Shown here: positions 20,805 through 33,823 of the stretch, in pieces
Position numbering within the stretch: position 1 is the first letter of the stretch
Layout of the letters: the number at the start of each line of letters is the position of its first letter
Assembly: GCA_002005505.1 (NCBI GenBank)
Contig: KV908612.1
Coordinates: 88,786-152,785 of the forward strand
Length of the DNA: 64,000 nucleotides
Origin: Botryococcus braunii
Taxonomy: Eukaryota > Chlorophyta > Trebouxiophyceae
Direction: 5' to 3'
Program-made: the position numbers and the translations under genes
Notes under the pieces: model-generated
The model's database searches: none
The model's input: the letters and a program-made list of their open reading frames with translations, nothing else
What the model was told of the DNA's origin: nothing

Positions 20805-21170
20805 TGTAAAAGGTTATGGGCAATCGGCTTTCCCTGTACAAAGCAGACAGGTCGTCAATAGACGAAGTTACTCCAGCTACAGTCCGTACGACTGTCTGCT
20901 GAGTGTCACACACAACTGTTGGACAAGACTAGCATCTGGTAATGCCCAGCATCTTTCACAACCAGTTGGTATTCACTCCGGTGGGGCAGCCTTAAGAGTT
21001 CATCCGACAAACGTGTGATCTAGATAGGATTGTACCTTATGTTTGAAAACGTCCAGAATCTGCCGTGTCTCAAGGTACCTTATGTTCTCAATGGACCCAT
21101 ATCCTAATAGTGCACACATGAAGATCACTTAAAGCACAAGGCATTCAATAATAATGTTCAGAACTCAACA
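20805..21170 (-). repeat. A2 3' LTR, single-cassette form
   Basis: 366 bp, exactly 328 bp shorter than the 5' LTR, and 328 bp is the cassette-plus-spacer period. One cassette remains. Otherwise it aligns end to end with 26795-27488, with a few changes such as GTTTGAAAACG for GTTCGAAAATG. Confidence 0.93.
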
Positions 21171-21190
21171 CTTCCCCTTGCCTGCATGCT

Positions 21191-24100
21191 TTATGTGTAT
21201 CTTCCCAAACCTAGTGAATCACGATGACCAACAAACACGGGCTTGGCAAGTGGCTTGGTCATAATGTTAGCCACATTGCGAGCAGATTCCACATAGAGGA
21301 TATCTACCTGCCCAAGTGCCATAGCTTCCCTAGCGTAGTGGAAGCTTACTGCAACGTGCTTTGTGAATTTGGAATACAGGGGGTTCCGTAAATTAGAAAT
21401 GCATCCTTGGTTGTCACAGAAAATTTTGACCCTCCAAGGTGCAGCCCCTATCTCTTCCAAGAAGCCCCTTAGCCAGTTGGCTTCCTTCACAATGTGGCCA
21501 GCTGCCATAAAATCAGCTTGCACAGTTGAGGTAGCAACTGAGCTCTGCTTCTTGCTTCCCCAAACCACGGCACTACCATAGACTGATAGAACATAGCCAG
21601 TGGTGGAATACCTGTGGTCCAGGTCCCCAGCATAGTCGGCATCAACATAGCCTTCTAGCTCAGGGCCCTTTCCACCCAGAGTAAGAGCTAACTCTCTGGT
21701 ATCTCTCAAGTACTTCAGCACTCGAATGGCCTCATTCCAGTGTGAGGTAGTGGGTGTCATTCTATACCTTGACAACACTCCAACAGCCTGAGAAATGTCA
21801 GGCCGGGTCGTATTGGCTATGTACAGCAACGATCCAATTAACTCGCAGTATCGATGACCAGGTGGCAGAGGGGTACCAGCCCCATGTGACATACCATCTG
21901 AGGGATTCGGGTCTGCTGCTAGCCACGAAGTCCTTGGACATGGGGGTATCAACCACACGCCCATCATCAGCAACGCCAAACTTCTCCACAAGAGCATCAA
22001 TCTTGGGAGTGCAACTCATGGAAATAGTGCCCTGCACTCTATTGCATAGGACCTGACACCCCAGGAAATCATTCACCTCTCCCAAATCATGGATGGTGAA
22101 GTCCTTCTTCAATAACTCTTTCCCCCACTCAATCTCTGCAACCACTCTGGCAACTATGAGAAGATCATCGACATAAACAAGAATAAACGACAGATTACCA
22201 TCAGGGGCCCTCCTGATGTATACCCCAGCGTCGCTCTTGCACACACTATACCCCACCACGCTCAACTTGTCGCTCAAGGTCTTGTGCCAAGCCCGTGGGG
22301 CTTGTTTAAGACCGTAGAGTGCCTTCCTGAGCTTGCACACAACTCTCGTGTTGCCATTCTCAAATCCTGGTGGTTGGGTCACATAGACCTCTTCCTCCAA
22401 CTCCCCATTGAGAAAAGGTGTCTTGATATCCACTTGGTGGATCTCAAGATTTTGTGTGGCAGCCACTGCCAGCACAGCTCTCCTAGCACCATAGCTGCTG
22501 GTAGGTGCAAAAACCTCACCAACATCTATACCAGGAATCTGTCTGCAACCCTGGGCAACCAATCTTGCTTTAAACCGAGTGACATTCCCATGTGCATCGT
22601 TTTTTGTAGAAAAAATCCAATGAACAGGGATAACTTTCTGCCCATGGGGTCTTTCCACATACTGCATAACCTCATGGGTGTCTAAAGACTCCATCTCCTC
22701 TTGCATTGCCTGCTGCCAAAACTCCCACTGAGGTGAGCGTTGGGCTTCCCTCAAGTTTAAGGGCACGTGAACTTTTCCCAACCTGACAGAAGGTACACTC
22801 TGTACCTTATGCTGTGGTGCAGCAGGGCTGTCAGCCTTACTGGTGATGTTCCCTTCTCTCTCTCTCTCTCCCTGGTTGCCAGAATAAGGTACATTATGTA
22901 CCTTATGCTGGGACTGGGCAGTACTTCCGGGATTATCTGATTCCTTCTCAAGTCTCTCTCTCTCTCCTTGACTACTGGACTCATGTGCAGCACCCTTACA
23001 TTCTCGCACCTTCCGCAATGCAGAGGGGAGCAGCAGCTCTCTCTCTCTCCTGGACTCACACTTGGGCACACTACCCAGACTTGCCTGAGCTGCGCCTACA
23101 ATGTCAGCCTGCACACCATAAGCATGACTAGCCAGTGACTGGGATTGGGCACCAGCTTCCCCTACTGCTGGCATGTCTAACCCACTACTCTCATCTCTTA
23201 CATCTGCACCGAACATAGCCTCGACTGTCTCAACCTGCCCTTGCATATCAGGGAGACCAACCATGTTTGGCTCACTCACAATTGCCTGACCTAGGTCAGG
23301 GGCATGCAATGGGATGTCAGAATGCTCTCTCTCAGCCACGCGCTGTACATAACGCTGCTCCCTTGTAAGGGTGGTCCCTGGAGGAAGGGGAATTTGTGAC
23401 TTCCCCTGCATTCGCAACCCCTCTTGTACCTTCTGCATTTTTTCTACCTGGGATTGAGTTTCTACACCCCCCCTGGCCAGATTCTGCATATGCTCAAGCA
23501 CCGACCACGAGTGCTGAGATGGTTCTGGGGTCCCAACAGTAGAATTCAGGCTGGTGGGGGTTCCTTGGTCATGTGCTGCTATGGTCCCGTCTCCAGACTG
23601 ATCCCCAGCACAAAGTCCAGAGGTCCCAGGAGCCCCAGTGGAAAGCGTCTCCACTCCATGGTCATCCTCCTCATCCCAGAACGTGGGTGGAGCAGCAGAG
23701 GGAATTGCTTGAGGCGTTGCCAGATTCTCACTGCCAAGGGGGGGTGATATCCTAGAATCATAGACAGACCCAGGCTGGACCTTTGATAGACCCACTCGCT
23801 CAGCCCCCCTCAAGTGCTCGATAAAGCTGACGTCCCTACTCTCCTTCCACACTCCATTCCCCACGTACACACGATACGCTTTAGACTGGGGACAATAACC
23901 AGTAAACATCCCAGGGATGGTCTTGGGCCCAAAAACAGACCTTTGGCCACTCGGAATGTGCACATGGGCTACACAGCCAAACGTGCGCAGCACAGACACA
24001 TCAGGTTTGACACCAAAGAATAATTCCATGGGGGTCAGGGACCTGCCTGAAGTAGGACCCACATTGTAGAGGAGGGTAGCTGTCTCAAGCGCCTCCTTCC

Positions 24101-26404
24101 AAAGGGAAGGGTCTGCTGCAGCATGGACCAACAGAGTCCTTGTTCGCTCCTTCAGGGTCCTATTCATCCTCTCCGCCACCCCATTCTGCTGAGGCGTGTA
24201 GGGCGCTGAGGACTCCATCTTAGTGCCCTGCTGAGCACAAAACTCTTTGAATTGCTGGTTCAGGAACTCTGAACCCCTGTCAGTCCTCACACACTTCACA
24301 ACCGTGCCTCGTTGGGTCTGCCAAAAACGGAGCAGGTCTATCACAGCCTTTGGGATGCAATCCTTTGACTTCACAGGCAGGGAGGCAACTTGGTGTGAAC
24401 TTTCATCCACTACAGTGACCCAATATCGTTCACCTGTGATGGCAGGAGGTGATATGGGACCCACAGTATCCACATGGACTCTATTGAGTGGGTTATGTGC
24501 AGGCCTGGAAGATACAGGGAAAGGAGGTCTTGAGTGTTTCCCTTGTATACACGATTCACAGTGCTTGGGGCATTCAGAGCAGGGAGCAAGGGAGATATTG
24601 ATTCCTGTAACCAGATCTTCCTTGGAGAACCTCTGCATGCTGCTGGCACCAGGATGACCTAACCTAGCATGCCACAGAGATCTCTCGCTACACACGTGTC
24701 CTTTCCTAAGATGAGACGCCTCAGCCATGTGATCAATATGTCTGAAGCCAACTTGCTGCCCTCTGACAGGACTAATAACTCCAAAAAAAACAGACCTCGT
24801 GCGCGGGTGATATCTCCACACCACCCTTCAGGTCCCTTCATGGCTGTGTAACCACCCGCAGTGTCAGTCATGAAAGATGCTCCATCCTGAATTGCACCAG
24901 TGACTGAAATGAGGTTGGTATGCGCAGAAGGAACACACTGCACATTGTGCAGCCTGAATACTTCGTGCCTTGCATTCACAAGGCATACAGACCCAGATGC
25001 AATGATTCCTCCCTTGGCGTCTGAGGTTGCCAAGTGCAGACGAAGAGGCTGTCCATGCATAACTGGATTATGGAGCAATAAGAGATCATTGACTATATGC
25101 ACAGAGGCACCACTATCTATTAACCAAGATGTGCTGCTAGCTCCATGCGAAGTTGGGGCAAGCACATTGAGAGAGATAAACATCGCCTCACCAGAAGGAG
25201 GGGGTGGAGGTGGTAAATGCCCCCCGGAAACGTGTGTTGACTTGTTGGATAGTTATATGCTGAAGGTGGTCCAGGGCTGGAAGCAGATGAAGGCGGGCCA
25301 CCCCGGCCAGATCCATGGTCCCACCAGGCTTGAGGAGACGACTGTGGGCCTCCCTGGCCCCAGTAAGCTGCATGCCCAACGCTTGCCGCTTGCATGTTTT
25401 GATGCAGAGCCTGCAGCTGCCTGAGCGGTCCGCAGTCAGTCATGAAGTGGCCCTTTGCCTTGCAGAAGTGGCATGTAAGCTCCTCTCTAGGCCTTCTTGC
25501 CCTGCCAGGTCCACGCCCCCTGCCACCAAAAGTAGTTGCAGAGGGGCCAGGTGGGAGGCTGTTCGTTTGCTGGTAGTGCTGCTCCAACTCCCGGTACTGC
25601 TCCCAGTCCTGGTGCAGCTCCAGCGCTTGATGACGCTCTAGCTACCCCCCCAGAGGGACCAGCCACTGCTGCAGCTGCCATGGCTTGAGGTGTTCCCTCT
25701 GCAGGTGGGTCCTTGTACCCACGGCTGGCTGCGGCGCGCAGGATTCTTTGAATCAGCTCCAATGGCGGCTTGTCGGTTGCCATAACCTCCAGGGACTCGA
25801 GCCTCAGCACAGGAGGGAGGCCCTTCACCATCAGCTCCCCAACATTGTGGTCCAAGAGGATGAACGCGTTGTTTCTGAGACTTGTAGCCAGGTCCATCAT
25901 TCTGTAGAGGTAGACCTTGAGTGTCTCCCCTGTCTTAATGCCCTGCTCCATTTCCTTGTACCACTCAAGGTTGATGTCTTGGTTGCTCCCTCCAGTGTGA
26001 CTGTTCTTCACCCACGTGATGAAGTCGAACGCTGCTTTGTGGCATGAGATCTGAGAATGCCAGATGACTGGAACTGACTGGATCAGCCACTGCTTGATGG
26101 CTGAGTTCTCCACCGACCCTGGCATTGGCCTCTCCAAAGCTGCTCTGACCCCCTTGGTGTTTGCGCACGCCTCCAAAGCTTCATACCAAAATTCAAAATT
26201 GCGCCCTCCATCATCAAGCATGACGGTCATCTTTGGATTAGAGGTATTGGGGATGTAGGCTGCCTTGTCAATCTCCACCTTTGGTTCTGCAGTGGCTGAT
26301 TGTGTCCCGGTCATAGACTGCCCTGGAGTGGCCCCACTGACTTCTCCAGGTTGAGACATTGCTGTTTCACTGCTACTTTCCTTTTCTTTGCCCCTTTTTG
26401 TCAT
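21191..26404 (-). pseudogene. A2 Gag-Pol, frameshifted
   Basis: Same domain order as A1, broken into pieces: Gag 25487-26404, zinc knuckle 25120-25587, protease 24659-25183, integrase plus most of reverse transcriptase 21798-24824 (1008 codons), RNase H 21191-22000. By comparison with A1 the shifts lie near 25550, 25220, 24775 and 21905. Catalytic motifs are still readable (YVDD; DADYAGD). One RT residue differs from the usual: KTPFLNGE instead of KTAFLNGE. Confidence 0.93.
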
Positions 26405-26794
26405 ACTATTGTCACTTCACCAGCCAAACTTACTCATAAACTTCTGGAATGCAGCAAGACCCTACAATTCCCTCCATGTCATGGAAATTTACCAGCCAGT
26501 CTTGCACAGTAGTAGCAGATATGTTCCCCTCAGAAGTTTGCGCAGGAGTCCGGCCCGACTCACTCAGTGCTTCTAGACAACGTCGATGAATGATAAAGCA
26601 CAGCTAAAACTTCAATTATGAATTTCCCAGAAAGGTAAACTGTGAGTAAGATAATGGTCCTGGTACACTCGAGTTCCCTTGCGCCGCTGCGCCATGCTCG
26701 AGCTCCTTTGTTGACGCTTACGTCTGACCCATCCGTAGACGACCTTCACTCCTGCTTTTACTTGGCTCAGCTGGAAGGGCGTGGGCCCATAACC

Positions 26795-27488
26795 TGTAAA
26801 AGGTTATGGGCAATCGGCTTTCCCTGTACAAAGCAGACAGGTCGTCAATAGACGAAGTTACTCCAGCTACAGTCCGTACGACTGTCTGCTGAGTGTCACA
26901 CACAACTGTTGGACAAGACTAGCATCTGGTAATGCCCAGCATCTTTCACAACCAGTTACGTTACATCATTATCTTGTACACAAGCACCGATCAAGCAATC
27001 ACTAGATAAGGCTCTAGACGGCTACGTTCAAGTACATGCCTATACTCCCTGAAGTCACTGTCCCTTGTCTGTTTGAGTGACTACAGGGTACACTAAGCTT
27101 GTTCACTCTCACAATAGCAACAATGATACAACACACACTGCCGCACCGTACCTGTACAAAGCAGACAGGTCGTCAATAGACGAAGTTACTCCAGCTACAG
27201 TCCGTACGACTGTCTGCTGAGTGTCACACACAACTGTTGGACAAGACTAGCATCTGGTAATGCCCAGCATCTTTCACAACCGGTTGGTATTCACTCCGGT
27301 GGGGCAGCCTTAAGAGTTCATCCGACAAACGTGTGATCTAGATAGGATTGTACCTTATGTTCGAAAATGTCCAGAATCTGCCGTGTCTCAAGGTACCTTA
27401 TGTTCTCAATGGACCCATATCCTAATAGTGCACACATGAAGATCACTTAAAGCACAAGGCATTCAATCATAATGTTCAGAACTCAACA
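26795..27488 (-). repeat. A2 5' LTR (two-cassette type)
   Basis: 694 bp. Both cassettes carry the A2-specific bases (GAGTGTCACAC, ACTGTTGGACA, GGTAATGCCC on the plus strand), whereas both A1 cassettes carry GAGTGCCACAC, ACTGTCGGACA and GGTGATGCCC. Confidence 0.95.
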
Positions 27489-30400
27489 CAACTACTGCCA
27501 CAAAAAGGGGCACTTTTGGAGAGACTGCCGCAAGAGACAGAGGGACGCAGAAACCCAGAGGAATGTGGTAGCAGCAGTGCAGCAACTGGCAGGCATGTGG
27601 CCCCAAGGTCAGTTTCCTTGAGGACCCCAGCCCCCTCCAGCAGTCCAGCATGTCTTCCCTGCAGCGGGAGCGTTCCCACTGCTGCATCCACCACCTGGTC
27701 CACCATCTCCCCCGCCAGAAGGTATGCCACACGTGGTATCCTATAATGTTCTCAAACCATGCAAGGGGAGAATATCCAAACAGTCCTGGTTGGTAGACAG
27801 TGGAGCGTCAGTCCATCTTGTCAATGATCTGTCACTGCTGCATGCTCCCACAGTACATGCTGCACCCATCCCTCTGCAGCTGGCCACGTCTGATGCAACA
27901 GGAGGAATTACTGCCACTGGATCAATCTGTCTATTGAACCAGCAATCTATCCCGCTGTGGCTGCATCATGTTCAGTGTGTTCCCTCTGCAACGATGAACA
28001 TCTTGTCTGTGTCTGCTGCCCTTCGTGATGGAGCCTGCTTTACCACAAACAGCATGGGTGCATTTACCACAGTCTCTGGCCCGAATGGCTGGAAGATGCC
28101 CATCAGAGCAAAAAAGGGTCTTTATTATGTACATGACTGCTTATCTGTTCCCCCAGTGCAACGTTTGTTACCAGTGGCAGCTGCAGTGAAGAACAAATCC
28201 AGGAAAAACCTGCAGCATGACTGTGCGAAACGATTTCTGTGGCACAGCAGAATGGGACATCCGGGTGAACCATGGATGCAGCGCCTGAGCAACGAACAGC
28301 TGGTCACAGGCATTGATACTTCCCTGTCAACATGTGAGAACTGTCCAAAGTATTGTGAAGCATGTATTGAGGGAAAGCATACCCGTCCTCCCTTTGGTAA
28401 AAGTTCCAGGCCTGCAATAAATCCCCTTGACAGAATCCATATTGACACTGTGCGCCCCATTTCACCAGCAGCAATCTCTGGGGAACGCTTTTGGGTGACT
28501 GTAGCTGATGAGGCGTCTGGATGGAAAGCTGTCCTACCAGTAAAGTCAAAGGATGTAATTGCCTCAGTTGTCCGGGACCTGATTCTATTTTGGCAGACAG
28601 AAAGAGGGACCACTGTCAAGTGCATTCGGTGTGACAGAGGCACAGAATTTATTAAATATAGATTCAAGGAGTTCTGTGCGTCTCAGGGCACTAAGCTGGA
28701 GATGTCTGCACCCTACACTCCTCAGCAGAGCGAGCCAACAGGACCCTGAAGGAGCGAACCAGAACCCTCCTCAATTTTGCAGGTGCCAGTCCATTCATGT
28801 GGAAAGAGGCCCTAGAGACAGCCTGCATCCTCCTGAACATGGGACCCACTACAGGCAGGCCTCTCACTCCTTGTGAATTATTCATGGGATACAAGCCAGA
28901 TGTATCACTTCTTCGTACTTGGGGATGCCTGGCATTTGTGCATGTGCCTGATCAGCAGAGGGGGGTATTTGCACCAAAGGCTGTGCCTGGCATGTTCACT
29001 GGTTATTCACCAGTGTCCAAGGCATATCGTATTTATCTGGGAGGGGGAGTCTGGAGAGAGAGCAGAGATGTCCAATTTGTGGAACACATCCGAGGAGCCT
29101 CTCGAGTGGGAATGTCCACTCTCCTTAACCAACCTCAGCAGTTCTCATATCCGGAAGGTTTGCCAGCCCAACAGCCCCTCAGCAACCCGGCAGCTTCCTC
29201 ACCTCAGTGCAGCACTCGGAATCAGGCTGTTAGCGCTCCTTGCCCCAGCAGCAGACCCGACAGCACCCTCCCACGACCCCCTGATCAGGCTGCAACCGAG
29301 CCTGCCTGTCAGGGGAAGCCTTCCCAAGAAGAGGGCACTCCAGAAATTGTTCCTGGACCGAGTGAGGAACCACTTCAGCTGGATCTGGACCAGTCCGGGG
29401 TACTGGATACACTTCAGCAACTTGCGCGAGGAAGCTCTGACAGTGGGCAGCATCAACGGACCTTGGAGCGAGCACAGCAGTCACTCCGGAATGCTCCTCC
29501 CGCTATTGCCAATCCTCCTCTGGATGGACTGTCTCGGGCTCAACGCTATGAGCAACGAGCTGTTGCTCGAGAAATCCTGCTGGCACAGGATAGGGGAGAG
29601 AGTTGTGAGAGAGAGGGGCTGACTGAGGGTGACACTAAGTCACATGGACCAGGGGAAGTGCAGGATTTGAGTCAGGTGCAAGAGAGACCTGTTTCAATTG
29701 TGAGTGAAGAGAGGGGGACAGTCTCTGATCAGACTGAAAATGGTCCAAGTGAGCTGAGATGCATGGGTGGGACCTGTTCAGTGCCTGAGGGAACTGTTAG
29801 AGATGTGAGATCTGTCTGTAATGCCCAAAGACAATGTGGTGCCAGCCACACAAGTGTGGGCTATGCTTGTGAGCGTGCTGCTGGGCCTGCGCCCCAGCGC
29901 TCATGTTTGGTGGGGAGCAGACAGAGAGAGAGAGAGACATGGGCACAACACCAAGACATACCAAGTGTCCAATCTGTGCAGAGTGGTTCAATTGCCTGTG
30001 AGAGCTCTGACGAGGCTGAAGCACGTCAGTCATGTAAGAGTGTGGATGAGGAGGTGAATCGGAAGCTTGGACAGCGTGAGAATTTGCCCAATTACAAGAG
30101 CTTTCCGAGAGATACCTGTGTCTGGGAGGATGATGTGAGAGTGCGAAGCAATAAGCTCGAAAGGGCAAACTGTGAGTCTCAGAGAGAGAGAGAGCAGCGA
30201 GGAAAGTCAGAATCCTCACAAACTGCACCCACGTGCAGTGCGGCGACATTCAGCGAAAGAGTAGTGGGTGAAAGAGAGAGTGAGAGCAAGCCAGATCAGG
30301 GGAAGCACACAGGGGTACGGTTTGGGAAAATTAGTGTGCCTTCCAGTTTGAAGGAGGCACAGAAGTCCCCTCAGTGGGAATATTGGAAGGCTGCTATGCA

Positions 30401-31913
30401 AGAGGAGCAGAATTCTTTGGATGCCCACGAGGTCATGGAGTATGTCCCTAGACCTCGTGGCCATAAAGTAATTCCAGTTCATTGGATCTTTTCACTGAAA
30501 ATGGATGCCCATGGTAATGTGCTGAGGTTCAAGGCTAGGCTGGTAGCTCAAGGATGCAGGCAAATTCCTGGAGTAGATGTCATGGAAGTCTTTGCCCCAA
30601 CTAGCAGTTATGGATCCAGGAGAGCCTTACTGACAGTGGCTGCACAAGAGGGTCTTAAAATTCACCAGGTGGATGTCAAGACTGCTTTCCGGAATGGAGC
30701 ATTAGAGGAGGAGGTTTATGTCACACAACCTCCTGGGTTTGAAAATGGGGATGGTAACACAGTGTGTCGCTTGAAGAAGGCTTTGTATGGCCTGAAGCAA
30801 GCTCCAAGGGCATGGCGTAAGACCCTTGATGAGAAGCTGCATACCATGGGCTATGAAGTGTGCAAGAGTGATGCTGGTGTCTATGTGAAGTGTTCAGTGG
30901 ATGGAGGAAAGTCATTTGTGTTGATTTATATAGATGATCTGCTGATAGTTTCCAAAGGCATGGGAGAGATTGAGAGAGTGAAGGGTTTGCTCAAGCAAGA
31001 GTTCACCATTCATGATTTAGGAGAGGAAAAAGATTTTCTGGGTTGTCAAGTGATGAGAGATAGGGATAAAGGGCTAATTTCGTTGAGCTGCATCCCTAAG
31101 ATTGATGCACTGGTTGAGAAATTTGGGCTGGATCTGGAGTCTGTGGGGCCCGACACCCCTATGACTAAAGATTTTGTAGCCACACAGAGGCCTATGTCCA
31201 AGGACAACAGTGACAGCATTGGTGCTGGGAGCCCCCTGCCACCAGGACACAGGTATTGTGAACTGGTTGGGTCACTGTTGTACATTGCAAATACCACTAG
31301 GCCTGATATTTCACAGGCTGTGGGAGTGCTTTCCAGGTACAGGATTACCCCTACTACCGCTCACTGGAATGAAGCCATCAGAGTGCTGAAATATCTTAAG
31401 GCAACCAGAGATCTCGTTTTGGTCCTTGGAGGGAAGGACACAGAGCTTGAGGGTTTTGTTGATGCAGATTATGGTGGGGACCAAGATCATCGGTTTTCCA
31501 CTACAGGGTATGTCATCCGAGTGTTTGGTGGAGCTGTAGTTTCGGGGAGCAAGAAGCAGTCTGCAGTTGCCACATCCACTGTAGAAGCTGAGTTCATGGC
31601 GGCAAGTGCAGCTGTCAAAGAGGCCAATTGGATGAAGGGATTCCTTGAAGAAATTGGGATTTCCCCATGGATTGTCAAGATTCAGTGTGATAATCAGGGA
31701 TGCATCAATCATCTCAGAAATCCAGTGTTCTCTAAGCACACTAAGCATATTGCTATTAGCTTCCACTTTGCGCGGGAGGCTATTGCACTGGGTAAAGTTG
31801 ATGTGAAATACGTTCCTTCTGCAAGGAATGTGGCAGATATATTCACGAAGCCTTTAACAAGGCAGGTTTTTCAAGGACATCGTGAGGCTCTGGGTTTGGC
31901 CAAGTTTTTGTGA
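27489..31913 (+). pseudogene. B1 Gag-Pol, second part
   Basis: Resumes in the zinc knuckle (NYCHKKGHFWRDC). TGA at 27619-27621 replaces GGA of B3. Then protease DSGASVHLVND (about 27800), integrase zinc part LWHSRMGHPG, D in HIDTVRP (glycine to arginine beside it compared with B3), D in RCDRGTEF. A 13-bp deletion near 28728 removes NGIAE with the catalytic glutamate and shifts the frame. From 28797 to 31913 one open frame of 1038 codons covers the integrase end, linker, reverse transcriptase (YIDD, not YVDD, about 30930) and RNase H (DADYGGD, about 31460). Confidence 0.92.
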
Positions 31914-31931
31914 GGAAAAGGCAAGGGGAAG

Positions 31932-32661
31932 TGTTATAATAGTGAAAGAACATTTTGGTGCCTTTCTCTCAGAAGAGTAATAGTGGCCAGATCAGCTCCA
32001 ATTACCAGTGGGAACATTCATTAGAATGAGTAATAGGTGGCAGAACCTAGGAGTTCTGTCAGAACCAATCTAGACCAATTTTACAGTGATGAGGGAGGAT
32101 GAGGTAATCAGACACGGTTTGCTCGAAAGGCTTTATGCTTCTGGCTCGAAGGAATGAGGCACTTGATTGGGACATCAAAAGCACTTCGGGTGTTTGTTGT
32201 TTAACTGTTGCCAGTCAAGTCACCTCATTCACAGTCGCCACTGCTTGTTAACCGACGTACAACAAGAGTGTCGCCGGGCTAAACACCCTCGTGCCGGGTC
32301 ATACAGGTAAACTGTTGTCAGGGCATTACGTGCACAAGGACAATGGATTAGGAAAGGGTCTAGATAATGTGTATTAGAAATGTGCTAATGTTTTAGCTCA
32401 TCGGACATCGGTAATGCAGACTATCAGTAACTTCGTAGATAGAGTAGTTTGAATTGCTGAGTGATGAGAGAGAGCAATAAGCATTGTAAGACTTGATTGG
32501 GACATCAAAAGCACTTCGGGTGTTTGTTGTTTAACTGTTGCCAGTCAAGTCACCTCATTCACAGTCGCCACTGCTTGTTAACCGACGTACAACAAGAGTG
32601 TCGCCGGGCTAAACACCCTCGAGCCGGGTCATACAGGGAACGCCGAACTCAGAAGTTTACA
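31932..32661 (+). repeat. B1 3' LTR (two-cassette type)
   Basis: 730 bp, pairs with 18658-19387. Preceded by the purine tract GGCAAGGGGAAG. Cassette 2 has CCTCGAGCCGG where the others have CCTCGTGCCGG. Confidence 0.95.
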
Positions 32662-32731
32662 AGAATATAGAGGGAGTCACGGGCTCCCGCCATTGCCTCC
32701 CAAGGGCACGACTTCCAGGGTCCACCCTTAG
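32662..32731 (+). pseudogene. Gypsy G2 chromodomain tail, right part
   Basis: When B1 and one AGAAT copy are ignored, the frame continues from the chromodomain for about 22 codons, rich in glycine and proline, to TAG at 32729-32731. The stop lies at the junction with a foreign LTR fragment and may not be the original one. Confidence 0.7.
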
Positions 32732-33034
32732 TGAACATTATTCATGAATGCCTTGTGCTTCAGGTGATCATCACATGTACACTATTAGAATATGGGTTCA
32801 TTGAGAACATAAGGTACCTTCAGACACGGTAGAGTGTGGACGTTTTCGAACACAAGGTACAATCAGATCTAGATCACACGTTTGTGTGAAGAGGACTATT
32901 AAAGCAGCGATCAGAGCACATGCGAGCAACTAGAATGGAAAGATGCTGGGCACGTAAGGATGCTAGTCTTGTTCATTTAGTGCATGTGTCTAATAGCAGA
33001 CAGCCGTCAAGGACTGTAGCTGGAGCGACACTTA
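32729..33034 (+). repeat. Partial A/C-like LTR (F)
   Basis: Aligns with the C LTR from GAACAT onward: GAATGCCTTGTGCTT, a CATAAGGTAC box at 32808-32817, TATA-like CTATTAAAGC, then the first cassette (AACTAGAATGGAAAGATGC). The TGTTG start is missing and the right side is cut by the D LTR, so it is a fragment of a further subfamily between A and C. Confidence 0.75.
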
Positions 33035-33757
33035 TGTTATATTTTAGAAGAAAGACATGTGCCTTTCCCTCAGGAGAGTAATAGTGGCCAGACCAGCGCT
33101 GATCAGGTAGCGGGAACAATCCTAGAATGAGTAATAGGTGGCAGAACCTAGAAGTTCTGCCGGGACCAATCTAGTCCAATTTCATTCGATTAGAGAGAAT
33201 GAGGTAATCAGACGCGGTTTGCTAGGAAGGATATATGTCGCTGGCACGAAAGGGCGAGTCACTTGATTGGGACTATAAAAGCACTTCGGGTGTTTGTCTC
33301 TTAACTATTGCCAGTCAAGTCGTCTCACACAGTCGTCACTGCTTGTTTCTCGACACACAACAAGAGTGCCGCCGGACTAAACACCCTCGTGCCGGGTCAT
33401 ACAGGTATACTGATGTTGTAGCACTGAATCCACAAGGACAATGGATTAGGAAGAGGTCTAGCTAATGTGTTTTAAGCGAGTGCTAATGTTTTAGCTCATC
33501 GGACACTGGTAACACAGACTATCGGTAGTTACGTAGGTGGAGTAGTTTGAATTACTGAGTGATGAGAGAGAACAATAAGCATTGTAAGACTTGATTGGGA
33601 CTATAAAAGCACTTCGGGTGTTTGTCTCTTAACTGTTGCCAGTCAAGTCGTCTCACACAGTCGTCACTGCTTGTTTCTCGACACACAATAAGAGTGCCGC
33701 CGGACTAAACACCATCGTGCCGGGTCATACAGGAAACGCCAAGCACAGAAGTTTTCA
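33035..33757 (+). repeat. D 5' LTR (two-cassette type)
   Basis: 723 bp, starts TGTTATATTTTAG, ends GTTTTCA. Cassette 1 33261-33404 and cassette 2 33589-33732 (144 bp). Both cassettes contain a clear TATA box (GACTATAAAAGC). Spacer starts GTATAC and ends TGTAAG. Confidence 0.92.
33274..33280 (+). promoter_or_regulatory. TATA box in D LTR cassette 1
   Basis: TATAAAA within cassette 1; the same TATAAAA is in cassette 2 at 33602. The other B-like LTRs have weaker versions here (ACATCAAAAG, ACATTAAAGG). Confidence 0.6.
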
Positions 33758-33823
33758 GGTTATGGGCCCACCAACTCTTATGCTGGGCATGTAAAATGTA
33801 TGACTCGAGCAAAGTAATCTGTG

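Larger units (their letters stand above)
20805..27488 (-). mobile_element. Ty1/copia element A2, inserted in B1 gag
   Basis: Minus-strand relative of A1. 5' LTR 26795-27488 (694 bp), 3' LTR 20805-21170 (366 bp, one cassette lost), target duplication CAACT at 20800-20804 and 27489-27493. Gag-pol has at least four frameshifts. Primer site and purine tract are as in A1. Confidence 0.95.
18658..32661 (+). mobile_element. Ty1/copia element B1, interrupted by A2
   Basis: LTRs of 730 bp at 18658-19387 and 31932-32661, both starting TGTTATAATAGTG and ending GTTTACA; target duplication AGAAT at 18653-18657 and 32662-32666. Without A2 and its duplicated CAACT the element is 7315 bp. It carries the extra ORF0, then gag-pol. 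Damage: TGA at 27619-27621 after the zinc knuckle and a 13-bp loss near 28728 that removes the integrase catalytic glutamate segment. Confidence 0.95.
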
